Source of the DNA: Gammaproteobacteria bacterium
Lineage (GTDB): Bacteria > Pseudomonadota > Gammaproteobacteria > Immundisolibacterales > Immundisolibacteraceae
Reading direction: 5' to 3'
Length of the DNA: 5,903 nt
Assembly: GCA_003645395.1 (NCBI GenBank)
Contig: QNFC01000115.1
Span: forward strand, 1 to 5,903
Below the pieces are notes generated by a model. That model was not told the DNA's origin, did not search any database, and worked only from the letters and a program-made list of their open reading frames with translations. Shown piece after piece: positions 1-5,743 of the stretch. Both the position numbers and the translations under genes were made by a program. How positions within the stretch are numbered: position 1 is the stretch's first letter; every line of letters starts with the position of its first letter.

Positions 1-98
1 ATCAGGTGGGCGTAGGCGGAGGTGAGCCGGGCGGTGTCTTCCGCGCGTTCAAGGTAGCGGGCCATCCAGTACAGGCGCTCGGCCACTCTTGAAAGCAT
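1..98 (-). CDS. Alpha-E domain protein (COG2307/DUF403), N-terminus only
   Basis: The reading frame on the minus strand starts with MLSRVAERLYWMARYLERAE and continues into DTARLTSAYAHL before the window edge; about 32 codons are visible. This N-terminus (MLSR...YWMxRYLERAE.TARL) is characteristic of alpha-E proteins, an all-helical family of about 310 residues. They are almost always encoded next to a circularly permuted ATP-grasp protein, as here, and are predicted partners in an amide-ligase system of unknown substrate. The start is ambiguous. The ATG at 98-96 gives the family-typical MLSR start and leaves 2 nt after the ATP-grasp stop codon. An in-frame ATG two codons upstream (104-102, giving MTMLSR) would create a classic ATGA stop/start overlap. 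Neither has a clear Shine-Dalgarno sequence, which suggests translational coupling to the upstream gene. The rest of the gene lies outside the window, so intactness cannot be judged. Confidence 0.88.
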   Translation of the reverse strand, partial: MLSRVAERLYWMARYLERAEDTARLTSAYAHL

Positions 99-100
99 GG

Positions 101-1549
101 TCATGAGACGATCCAGGTATCTTTGCTGCCGCCGCCCTGGGATGAATTGACTACCAGTGAGCCCTTATTCATCGCCACCCGGGTTAAACCGCCGGGGGTT
201 ACCCAACTCTTGCTGCCCTGCAGAATAAAGGGGCGCAGGTCGAGATGGCGGGGCTGCACGTGGTCATCGATATAAGTCGGTGCGGTGGACAGGGCCAGAG
301 TTGGCTGTGCGATGTAGTTGCGCGGGTCAGCTTCGATGAGCTTGGCAAACTGTTTGCGGGTTGCCTGGGTGGCATGGGGGCCAACCATGAGCCCATAACC
401 GCCGGATTCATTCGCAGGCTTGACCACCAGCTTCTCCAGATTGGCCAGTACGTAGTCGCGATCTTTTTTATTCATACACAGGTAGGTCGGCACGCTGGCC
501 AACAGGGGCTCTTCGCCCAGGTAATAGCGAATGATCTCTGGCACGTAGGCGTAGACCACTTTGTCGTCGGCGACGCCACTGCCCGGCGCGTTGGCGATGG
601 CGACATTGCCGGCTTTCCAGGCGCGCATCAGGCCGGCGATGCCGAGCTGCGAATCGGCCTGAAATGCCTCGGGATCGATAAAGTCATCGTCAATTCGGCG
701 GTAAATCACATCGACCTGTACCGGGCCGTCCACCGTACGCATATAGACGCAGTCGTCATCACTTACAAACAGGTCGCTGCCCTCCACCAGTTCTGCGCCC
801 ATGCCCTGGGCGAGATAAGCGTGCTCAAAGTAAGCCGAGTTGTAGATGCCCGGCGTGAGCACCACGATGGACGGCCGCGCCCGGGGGCGCGGTGATAGTG
901 ACGCCAGCGTGCTATGCAGGCGGGACGGGTAGTCATCCACCGGCAATATGCTGTAGTTCTCGAACAGCTCGGGCAACACCCGCTTGGTGATCTCCCGATT
1001 TTCCAGCATATAGGAGACCCCCGACGGCACCCGCAGGTTATCTTCGAGCACATAAAATTTGCCGCTGCCGTCGCGCACCAGGTCTGACCCGCAGATATGC
1101 GCCCAGACGCCGTAGCGCGGGGAAACCCCGGCGCACTGGGGTTTGTAGTTGGGGGATTCGAGCACTATATCGGCCGGTACTACTCCGTCGGCGAGAATCT
1201 TCTGTTTGTTATAGACATCGTCGATAAAGCAATTGAGTGCTCGACCCCGCTGCAACAGACCCGCGCTGACCCGCTGCCACTCCTTCGCGGTGATGACTCG
1301 GGGAATAATGTCGAAGGGCCAGGCACGGTCGATATTGCCGCCTTCGGTGTAGACGGTGAACGAAATCCCCATGTCCCGAATCGCCAGATCAGCCGCCGCG
1401 CGGCGGGCAGCCATTTCATCTGACGACAACGACCGTAACAGATTAACGGCCTGGCGGGCAGCCACCCGCGGATTGCCTGCCGGGGTGATCAGTTCATCGT
1501 AAAACTCGCCGGTGTTGCCCTTCAGATAGTCTTTCCAGCTTTTATTCAT
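101..1549 (-). CDS. Circularly permuted ATP-grasp type 2 protein (COG2308, DUF404/DUF407)
   Basis: A 482-residue protein, the normal length for the family. Family landmarks in order: an N-terminal segment with GNPRVAARQ (25-33); a GISFTVYTEG-like strand (61-70); the acidic metal-site block YVLEDNLRVPSGVSYMLENR (166-185); VLTPGIYNSAYFEHAYLA (230-247); DVIYRRIDDDF (280-290); NAPGSGVADDK (320-330); the nucleotide-binding KPANESGGYGL (377-387); LRPF (438-441); TPGGLTRVA (451-459); and NSSQGGGSKDTW (468-479). The ATP-grasp order of elements is permuted relative to ordinary carboxylate-amine ligases. Members are predicted, from comparative genomics rather than biochemistry in this organism, to form peptide-like bonds using ATP together with the adjacent alpha-E protein. 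There is no signal peptide or membrane segment, so it is probably cytosolic. The ATG at 1549 lies 15 nt after the stop of the reductase gene and has no good Shine-Dalgarno sequence, suggesting coupled expression. The alpha-E gene follows at once. Confidence 0.95.
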   Translation of the reverse strand: MNKSWKDYLKGNTGEFYDELITPAGNPRVAARQAVNLLRSLSSDEMAARRAAADLAIRDMGISFTVYTEGGNIDRAWPFDIIPRVITAKEWQRVSAGLLQRGRALNCFIDDVYNKQKILADGVVPADIVLESPNYKPQCAGVSPRYGVWAHICGSDLVRDGSGKFYVLEDNLRVPSGVSYMLENREITKRVLPELFENYSILPVDDYPSRLHSTLASLSPRPRARPSIVVLTPGIYNSAYFEHAYLAQGMGAELVEGSDLFVSDDDCVYMRTVDGPVQVDVIYRRIDDDFIDPEAFQADSQLGIAGLMRAWKAGNVAIANAPGSGVADDKVVYAYVPEIIRYYLGEEPLLASVPTYLCMNKKDRDYVLANLEKLVVKPANESGGYGLMVGPHATQATRKQFAKLIEADPRNYIAQPTLALSTAPTYIDDHVQPRHLDLRPFILQGSKSWVTPGGLTRVAMNKGSLVVNSSQGGGSKDTWIVS

Positions 1550-1564
1550 AGGGCTTTTTTCAGG

Positions 1565-2566
1565 TTAGACCAGGTAGTGGTCCAGCACCTTGATGATGCG
1601 GTAAACGGCGTCGACGGTGGGCACCGAGATGCCGAGTTCCCGCGCTTTGTGTACGAACGGCCCGATGGTCTCTTCAACCTCGGTTTTTTTACCGCTAATG
1701 ACATCGGTAAACATTGATGGTCGACCCTTCATGCCGGCCTTGTTCATGCCTTCGCCAATAGCAATGACGGTGGCCACTGCGTCGTCGAAACTGCCGCCGT
1801 CGAGTTCTTTGAGTTTGGAGACGGGAGCGAAAAAGTTCTCCGGCTGGTAACCCAGCGCTTTGTAGACACTGATCAGCTCACGGGCGTATTGAACGTAATG
1901 CTCAGCACCCTCCTGAATGACCATGCCGTCGTTCATTACCAGGTTCTTGTTGCCGGCGAGGGTGCTCACCGACCAGCCAGCAGCATTGGCGATCTGGGTG
2001 ATTTTTTCCCACATCACCTGCTTGATGTTTGGCATTGCTTTGGTGCCAATACCCGCGGCGTTACAGATATCGACTATCGCTTCGATTCTTGGGGTGATGG
2101 TGCCGTCGAGCTCACCGAAGTAGGTGCTCAGGGGTAGCTTAAAGGTGTGGGATGCGTGTCCGGGTTCAATCAGCTGGGCTGCCTCAATGGTGGCGAAACC
2201 GATGACATGTTCAGCCCCCAGCCAGTTGGCCAGGTCGTCTTCTTTGGTTGTGTTGTTCTGGAATGAGCAGGCGGTTTTGATGCGGCCTTTAAGACTGGCG
2301 GCCCCGGCGAGCGTGGCGGCAGTGTCTTTGCTCTTCACGCCGAGAATCAGATAGTCAAATTCACCGACAGCATCGTCGGCGCTGCTCACGGCGGTGATGT
2401 TGGTGATAGTGGAGTCGCCGTTCACGCCGGAGATTTTCAGGCCGTTTTTATTGATGGCTTCGACATGGGTGGGACGGGCAACGAGGGTGACATCGGCACC
2501 TTGCTCAGCAAGACGCGCGCCGAAGACAGAACCGAGGCCGCCGGCCCCTAGAATAATTACACGCAT
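1565..2566 (-). CDS. Ketopantoate reductase family oxidoreductase (PanE/ApbA-like), divergent
   Basis: 333 residues with an N-terminal NAD(P)-binding Rossmann fold: MRVIILGAGGLGSVFGARLA carries the GAGGLG loop at 7-12. The C-terminal helical domain of the ketopantoate reductase family follows. By eye against E. coli PanE, K78 matches K72, K188 (in MWEK) matches catalytic K176, and S284 and E296 (PSM...KKTE) match S244 and E256. Two expected positions differ. The usual HNG/QNG is QNN (103-105), and the asparagine equivalent to N180 appears to be I192. PanE reduces 2-dehydropantoate to pantoate with NADPH in CoA synthesis. These changes, and the absence of panB/panC nearby, make a different 2-oxo-acid-type substrate plausible, so no panE symbol is given. 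The start is well supported by AGAAAGGA about 10 nt upstream. The gene lies 123 nt after the desulfurase and 15 nt before the ATP-grasp gene, so it probably heads a reductase/ATP-grasp/alpha-E unit. Confidence 0.92.
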   Translation of the reverse strand: MRVIILGAGGLGSVFGARLAEQGADVTLVARPTHVEAINKNGLKISGVNGDSTITNITAVSSADDAVGEFDYLILGVKSKDTAATLAGAASLKGRIKTACSFQNNTTKEDDLANWLGAEHVIGFATIEAAQLIEPGHASHTFKLPLSTYFGELDGTITPRIEAIVDICNAAGIGTKAMPNIKQVMWEKITQIANAAGWSVSTLAGNKNLVMNDGMVIQEGAEHYVQYARELISVYKALGYQPENFFAPVSKLKELDGGSFDDAVATVIAIGEGMNKAGMKGRPSMFTDVISGKKTEVEETIGPFVHKARELGISVPTVDAVYRIIKVLDHYLV

Positions 2567-2689
2567 GGTTTCAGTATCCTTTCTGGTATTAATTGAGAGC
2601 GATCAAAGAGATGCGACCGGTTGGTCGGTGTTTGGCTGGTTAGAAGGTATCAGGGAATCAACACTACTGCAGGCTAGTATGCCCGCTTG
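2567..2689. other. 123-nt intergenic gap between desulfurase and reductase genes
   Basis: This is the largest gap among the minus-strand genes and separates two apparent units. It contains two small hairpins: CGACC-GGTT-GGTCG at 2614-2627, and ACACTA/TAGTAT arms at 2661-2680 whose second base pair from the outside is a wobble as RNA. Neither is followed by a T-tract on the minus strand, so I do not call a rho-independent terminator. No sigma-70 promoter with both boxes and correct spacing was found by eye. Whether transcription continues through it is open. Confidence 0.5.
2577..2584 (-). promoter_or_regulatory. Ribosome binding site of the ketopantoate-reductase-like gene
   Basis: The minus strand reads AGAAAGGA followed by about 10 nt and the ATG at 2566. 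The purine-rich AAGGA core at usable spacing fixes this start. It is the best Shine-Dalgarno sequence in the left half of the window, in contrast to the desulfurase, ATP-grasp and alpha-E genes, which lack one. That fits independent initiation of this gene after the 123-nt gap. Confidence 0.7.
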
Positions 2690-3904
2690 TCACGCATCCT
2701 GTGGCCGTTTGTTGGCATCGTGCCATTGGTACTTGCCGGGCAGGTCGGCGATGGCTGTCGCAAGTGAGTTGATTTCTGCCTGCGTAGTAAAACGGCCAAA
2801 ACTGATACGCAGGGCATTGGCGGCAGCGGTGCGACTTAACCCCATTGAGATGAGAACATGTGAAGGGCCAGGCTGACTTGAGTTACAGGCTGAGCCGTTA
2901 GCGAGGGCGTATCCGGCAAGTTGATCTAGCGGGTCCAGTTCACCATTGCCGATGCTGATGTTAACGATGCCGGGTAGCCGCTGAGTAGCGTGGCCGTTTA
3001 GTCGATAGTTAACCGTTTTTTCTGATTGGTCTATCTGCGTCAGCAGCTGCTGGTGAAACTGCCACAAACGCTTATTTTCGTCGTCCAGTTGGTCACTGGC
3101 AAGCTCACAGGCTTTGCCAAACCCAATAATCTGATGAGTGGGTAACGTGCCGGGCCGGCGTGCCGATTGCTGACCCCCGCCGTATAACAGGGGGGTGAGG
3201 TTGATGCGGGGCTTGCGGCGAACATAGAGGGCGCCGATGCCTTTGGGGCCGTACATCTTGTGCGCGGAAAGTGACATGAGGTCACAGTCCAGCATCTGTA
3301 CATCGATGGCGGTTTTGCCCAGGGTTTGCGCGGCATCGATGTGCAGCAGCGCTGGGCTTTCGCGCAGACGTTCAGCGAGGGCAGGAATATCTTGCACCAC
3401 GCCGGTTTCGTTGTTGGCATGTTGTATAGAAACCAGCACGGTGTCGGGCCGTAGCGCATCACTGAGTTGGTCGGGTGAAACGATGCCATCTGTATCGGGC
3501 TGCAGCAGGGTGAGATCGCACCCCCGGCGCTGCAGTTGTTGCATGGGCGTGAGTACAGAGCTGTGCTCAGTCGCTGTGCAGATCAGGTGCCGGCCGCGTC
3601 GTTGGTAAAAATCCGCAGCGCCAAAAATGGCAAGGTTGTTCGATTCGGTCGCACCGGAGGTCCAGGTGATTGCCGCCGCGTCGGCGTTTATCAGCGCGGC
3701 AAGCTTCTCGCGGGCGAGAACGATATTGGCGAGGGCGGACTGCCCCAACGCATATTGCTGAGCCGACGGGTTGCCGAACTCTTTGGCCAGGGAATGTTGC
3801 ATCACATCGACCACCTGCGGATCGACCGGCGTGGTCGCGGCGTAGTCAAAGTAAGCTGCCGATGGCTGTTGCGCAGGGTTACCAGTAGCGGCGAGTGTTG
3901 TCAT
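2690..3904 (-). CDS. Cysteine desulfurase, IscS/NifS type (class V aminotransferase, PLP)
   Basis: 404 residues. The protein takes sulfur from L-cysteine as an enzyme persulfide, releasing alanine. Landmarks: YFDYAATTPVDP (18-29); TSGATESNN (82-90) binding the PLP phosphate; H114 in TEHSS; HANNETG (162-168); D190 and Q193 in HIDAAQ contacting the PLP ring; the PLP lysine K216 in SAHKMYGPKG; RRPGTLPTHQ (249-258); and the sulfur-accepting C340 in ANGSACNSS. These match IscS H104, D180, Q183, K206 and C328. The Cys loop is of the flexible group I kind, although the consensus SSGSACTS reads ANGSACNS. The N-terminus is about 12 residues longer than IscS, and the C-terminus (ADLPGKYQWHDANKRPQDA) does not resemble the IscU-contacting tail of IscS. 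The only canonical in-frame start is the ATG at 3904; it has no Shine-Dalgarno sequence. The gene follows cysE by 33 nt. No iscR or iscU is adjacent, so the sulfur acceptor is unknown. Confidence 0.95.
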   Translation of the reverse strand: MTTLAATGNPAQQPSAAYFDYAATTPVDPQVVDVMQHSLAKEFGNPSAQQYALGQSALANIVLAREKLAALINADAAAITWTSGATESNNLAIFGAADFYQRRGRHLICTATEHSSVLTPMQQLQRRGCDLTLLQPDTDGIVSPDQLSDALRPDTVLVSIQHANNETGVVQDIPALAERLRESPALLHIDAAQTLGKTAIDVQMLDCDLMSLSAHKMYGPKGIGALYVRRKPRINLTPLLYGGGQQSARRPGTLPTHQIIGFGKACELASDQLDDENKRLWQFHQQLLTQIDQSEKTVNYRLNGHATQRLPGIVNISIGNGELDPLDQLAGYALANGSACNSSQPGPSHVLISMGLSRTAAANALRISFGRFTTQAEINSLATAIADLPGKYQWHDANKRPQDA

Positions 3905-3908
3905 CAGC

Positions 3909-3918
3909 AGGAGGTGAT
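3909..3918 (-). promoter_or_regulatory. Anti-Shine-Dalgarno-like element in the desulfurase leader
   Basis: Four nt upstream of the desulfurase ATG, where a Shine-Dalgarno sequence is expected, the minus strand reads ATCACCTCCT. This is identical to ten bases at the 3' end of 16S rRNA rather than complementary to it. The plus strand therefore carries AGGAGGTGAT, but no start codon follows it at a usable distance. The mRNA cannot bind the ribosome in the normal way here. It might pair with a purine-rich site elsewhere, or be chance. Confidence 0.4.
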
Positions 3919-3923
3919 AAACG

Positions 3924-3939
3924 AGCGCCGGGCAGCGCT
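3924..3939 (-). repeat. Short hairpin across the cysE stop codon
   Basis: AGCGC (3924-3928) and GCGCT (3935-3939) form a 5-bp perfect inverted repeat with a 6-nt loop. It overlaps the cysE stop codon and lies just upstream of the anti-Shine-Dalgarno-like element. On the transcribed strand only TTT follows, so it is not a good intrinsic terminator. It could be an mRNA processing or partial attenuation element between cysE and the desulfurase, or chance in GC-rich sequence. Confidence 0.35.
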
Positions 3940-4675
3940 ATTCATCATCAACGTGATCCATTTTAGGCAGCTCGGGCGAGCTCAGGTGAGTGCCCATATT
4001 GTCCAGCGAGGCGGTGATTTTGCTCATCTGCTCGTCCACTGCCTGGATGTGATCGAGAATCGTATCGATAGAGTGGCTCACCGGGTCGCCCTGATCGGTG
4101 CCCTGGCCGTAGGCGGCAAAACCGATACGCTCTGCCGTGGCCTTGCGATCGGAGGTTTTGTCTACCGGATGAATTGCGTGGGCGGGGATGCCGACGACGG
4201 TGGTGTCGGCGGGCACTTCTTTGGTTACCACCGAGTTGGAGCCGACACGGCCGCCTTCATGAATAGTGATTGGACCGAGTATTTTTGCCCCCGCGCCGAT
4301 GACAACGTTGTTTTTGAGTGTAGGGTGGCGCTTGCCCTTTTGCCAGCTGGTGCCGCCGAGGGTCACGCCGTGGTAGAGGGTGCAGTCGTTGCCGATTTCG
4401 GCGGTTTCGCCAATCACCACGCCCATGCCGTGGTCAATAAAAAACCGCCTGCCGATGACCGCACCGGGATGAATTTCTATGCCGGTGAAAAAACGGCCGA
4501 TGTGCGACATGAAGCGGCCTAGCCAATGTAATTTTCGAGTCCAGAACCAGTGGCCGACACGGTGTATCCATATCGCCTGCAGGCCTGGGTAGAGAGTCAA
4601 AACTTCGAGGGTATTGCGGGCCGCCGGATCGCGGTCGAAGACGCTGGCGATATCTTCGCGTATCTGTTCAAACAT
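3938..4675 (-). CDS. cysE: Serine O-acetyltransferase
   Basis: 245 residues. Transfers acetyl from acetyl-CoA to L-serine, giving O-acetylserine, the committed step of cysteine synthesis; cytosolic. A short helical N-terminal region (1-60) replaces the longer one of E. coli CysE, as in the Pseudomonas/Bacillus-type enzymes. The left-handed beta-helix made of hexapeptide repeats covers about 65-170: GIEIHPGAVIG (65-75), IDHGMGVVIGETAEIG (80-95), VTLGGT (104-109), GKRHPT (114-119), VVIGAGAKILG (124-134), GRVGSNSVVTKEVP (142-155), VGIPA (161-165). H82 matches catalytic H158 of E. coli and H117 matches H193; the E. coli D143 position is E67, as is usual in this subtype. The tail from about 200 has hydrophobic residues at perfect 3-4 spacing (203, 206, 210, 213, 217, 220, 224, 227, 231), a probable coiled coil. 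The start is supported by AAGGA 8 nt upstream and overlaps the end of trmJ by 8 nt. Confidence 0.97.
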   Translation of the reverse strand: MFEQIREDIASVFDRDPAARNTLEVLTLYPGLQAIWIHRVGHWFWTRKLHWLGRFMSHIGRFFTGIEIHPGAVIGRRFFIDHGMGVVIGETAEIGNDCTLYHGVTLGGTSWQKGKRHPTLKNNVVIGAGAKILGPITIHEGGRVGSNSVVTKEVPADTTVVGIPAHAIHPVDKTSDRKATAERIGFAAYGQGTDQGDPVSHSIDTILDHIQAVDEQMSKITASLDNMGTHLSSPELPKMDHVDDE

Positions 4676-5456
4676 CTACTTCATCCTTGTCGCGCCGGTT
4701 GTGGTTGTCAGGTGGCACGGTCGCGCTACAAATTCCCCTGATGATAGCGGTTTCGTTTCGACTCAGTTCTGCACGTTGCAGCACGGCCCGAATGCGCCTG
4801 AGCACTTTACCTGGGTTTTCAAGGTCAACAAATTCTATTTTGCCAAGGGTCGCGGTGAGATGGTCAAACATGCCTTCGAATTCCGTATTGTTGGCAGGCA
4901 GGTCCGTTGGTTTTACCGTATCTGGCTCGGTGGCAGAAGGCGGCTCGGACGCACCGAGGAGAGTCACTCGGAGTTGATAGCCGATCAGCTGCACCGCTGA
5001 AGCCAGGTTGAGTGAACTGAAATTGGGGTTGGCCGGAATCTGCACCAGGTACTGGCAACGGTCGAGCTGTTCGTTGGTGAGGCCGTACTGTTCTTTGCCA
5101 AACAGGAAAGCAATCTCGGTCGTTGGGTCTCGCTCAAGAATGAGCTGCGCAGCCTGCTCGGGGCTTAGTATCGGCCAGCGGATGCTGCGGGTGCGGGCGC
5201 TGCTGCCAAATACCAGCTGGCAATCGTCGATCGCCGCGCCAAGGTTTGGGTGTAGCGGGGCAGTCATGAGCAGGTCGCTGGCACCGGTAGAGCGGGCGAC
5301 GGCCTGGTCGTCAGGCGCACTTTGTGGATTAACAAACATTAGCCTGTGCAGGCCCATGGTTTTCATTGCCCGGGCGGCAGCGCCCATGTTACCGGTGTGG
5401 GTGGTATCACACAGCACAATACGAATGCGGTCTAGCGCGGAGAGGGATGATGGCAT
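4668..5456 (-). CDS. trmJ: tRNA (cytidine/uridine-2'-O-)-methyltransferase TrmJ
   Basis: 262 residues, a SPOUT-class (SpoU/TrmH) methyltransferase that 2'-O-methylates C32 or U32 in the anticodon loop of tRNAs using S-adenosylmethionine; cytosolic dimer. Motifs: IRIVLCDTTHTGNMGAAARAMKTMG (11-35, with R29 equivalent to E. coli R23); the SSARTR segment (85-90); FLFGKEQYGLTNEQL (117-131); and NPNFSSLNLASAVQLIGYQLR (143-163), which forms the knotted SAM site. The C-terminal extension typical of TrmJ is present: GMFDHL (195-200), ENPGKVLRRIRAVLQRAEL (213-231) and IIRGI (238-242). A low-complexity linker rich in P, T and E lies at about 170-192. The start is the ATG at 5456; it gives about six residues more than E. 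coli TrmJ, has no clear Shine-Dalgarno sequence, and no better start is present. trmJ heads the trmJ-cysE-desulfurase unit and is divergent from suhB. Confidence 0.95.
   Translation of the reverse strand: MPSSLSALDRIRIVLCDTTHTGNMGAAARAMKTMGLHRLMFVNPQSAPDDQAVARSTGASDLLMTAPLHPNLGAAIDDCQLVFGSSARTRSIRWPILSPEQAAQLILERDPTTEIAFLFGKEQYGLTNEQLDRCQYLVQIPANPNFSSLNLASAVQLIGYQLRVTLLGASEPPSATEPDTVKPTDLPANNTEFEGMFDHLTATLGKIEFVDLENPGKVLRRIRAVLQRAELSRNETAIIRGICSATVPPDNHNRRDKDEVDV
4684..4688 (-). promoter_or_regulatory. Ribosome binding site of cysE inside the end of trmJ
   Basis: The minus strand reads AAGGA, then 8 nt, then the cysE ATG at 4675. It lies within the last codons of trmJ, whose TGA is inside the cysE start region (8-nt overlap). 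This supports the chosen cysE start and implies translational coupling of the two genes. Confidence 0.75.
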
Positions 5457-5611
5457 GATGGACGTTTTAGATTCGTTAAAAATAGGCGGTTTAAAGCGGG
5501 TTGGGGCGGCTCTATACCGACGCTGCGACCTCGCTTGAGCAAGAGGTTATTGTAGCTATTTGACGCTGATTGGGCTATCTGCCTGCTGGTCGTCGGTGTG
5601 CCAGGCGCGTT

Positions 5612-5642
5612 AAACTAGACGGCTATTGTATATAGTCTGTTT
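5612..5642. repeat. Imperfect inverted repeat with AT-rich centre
   Basis: Arms AAAC-(T)-AGAC (5612-5620) and GTCTGTTT (5635-5642) pair over 8 bp with one bulged T. The centre contains a smaller TAT/ATA pairing and a TATAGT hexamer resembling a -10 box at 5631-5636. It lies midway between the divergent trmJ and suhB starts, a place where an operator or a leader hairpin would be expected. No known regulator's site is recognised. Confidence 0.35.
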
Positions 5643-5727
5643 GAGTGAGCATTTTGCATGTGTGCCGAGGGTTTAGCGGCGTAACGTGCTGGATGTTGTT
5701 TCGGTTCTATGCCCAGGTCCAGCTTCA

Positions 5728-5743
5728 GACCAGGGGTTTGGTC
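5728..5743 (+). repeat. Hairpin in the presumed suhB leader with competing pairings
   Basis: GACCA (5728-5732) and TGGTC (5739-5743) form a 5-bp stem with a 6-nt loop. Two other pairings use the same bases: GGTC (5716-5719) with GACC (5728-5731), and GGGTTTG (5734-5740) with CAAACCC (5769-5775), the latter ending just before the suhB ribosome-binding region. The three cannot all form together. This resembles a switchable leader, but the stems are short and could be chance. Confidence 0.3.

Noticed and set aside
245..895. 216-codon plus-strand open frame opposite the ATP-grasp gene
   Set aside because: The minus strand has a full-length, motif-complete ATP-grasp protein here; the plus-strand frame is a codon-bias shadow with no recognisable motif.
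2614..2680. Rho-independent terminator after the desulfurase gene
   Set aside because: The two hairpins in the gap are short and not followed by a T-tract in the direction of transcription.
2394..2876. 160-codon plus-strand frame spanning the desulfurase/reductase gap
   Set aside because: It overlaps the ends of two solid minus-strand genes, has no ribosome binding site and no recognisable product.
3536..4522. 328-codon open frame on the plus strand across the desulfurase/cysE junction
   Set aside because: It is antisense to two well-recognised genes, its translation matches no family I recognise, and such long shadows are common in GC-rich DNA. The AGGAGGTGAT on this strand lies inside the frame rather than before its start.
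5008..5538. 176-codon plus-strand open frame opposite trmJ
   Set aside because: It is mostly antisense to trmJ motifs. Only its last 27 codons extend beyond trmJ, and these are considered separately as a small ORF.
5535..5565. Sigma-70 -35 boxes TTGAGC (5535) and TTGACG (5560) toward suhB
   Set aside because: No acceptable -10 hexamer lies 16-18 nt downstream of either.
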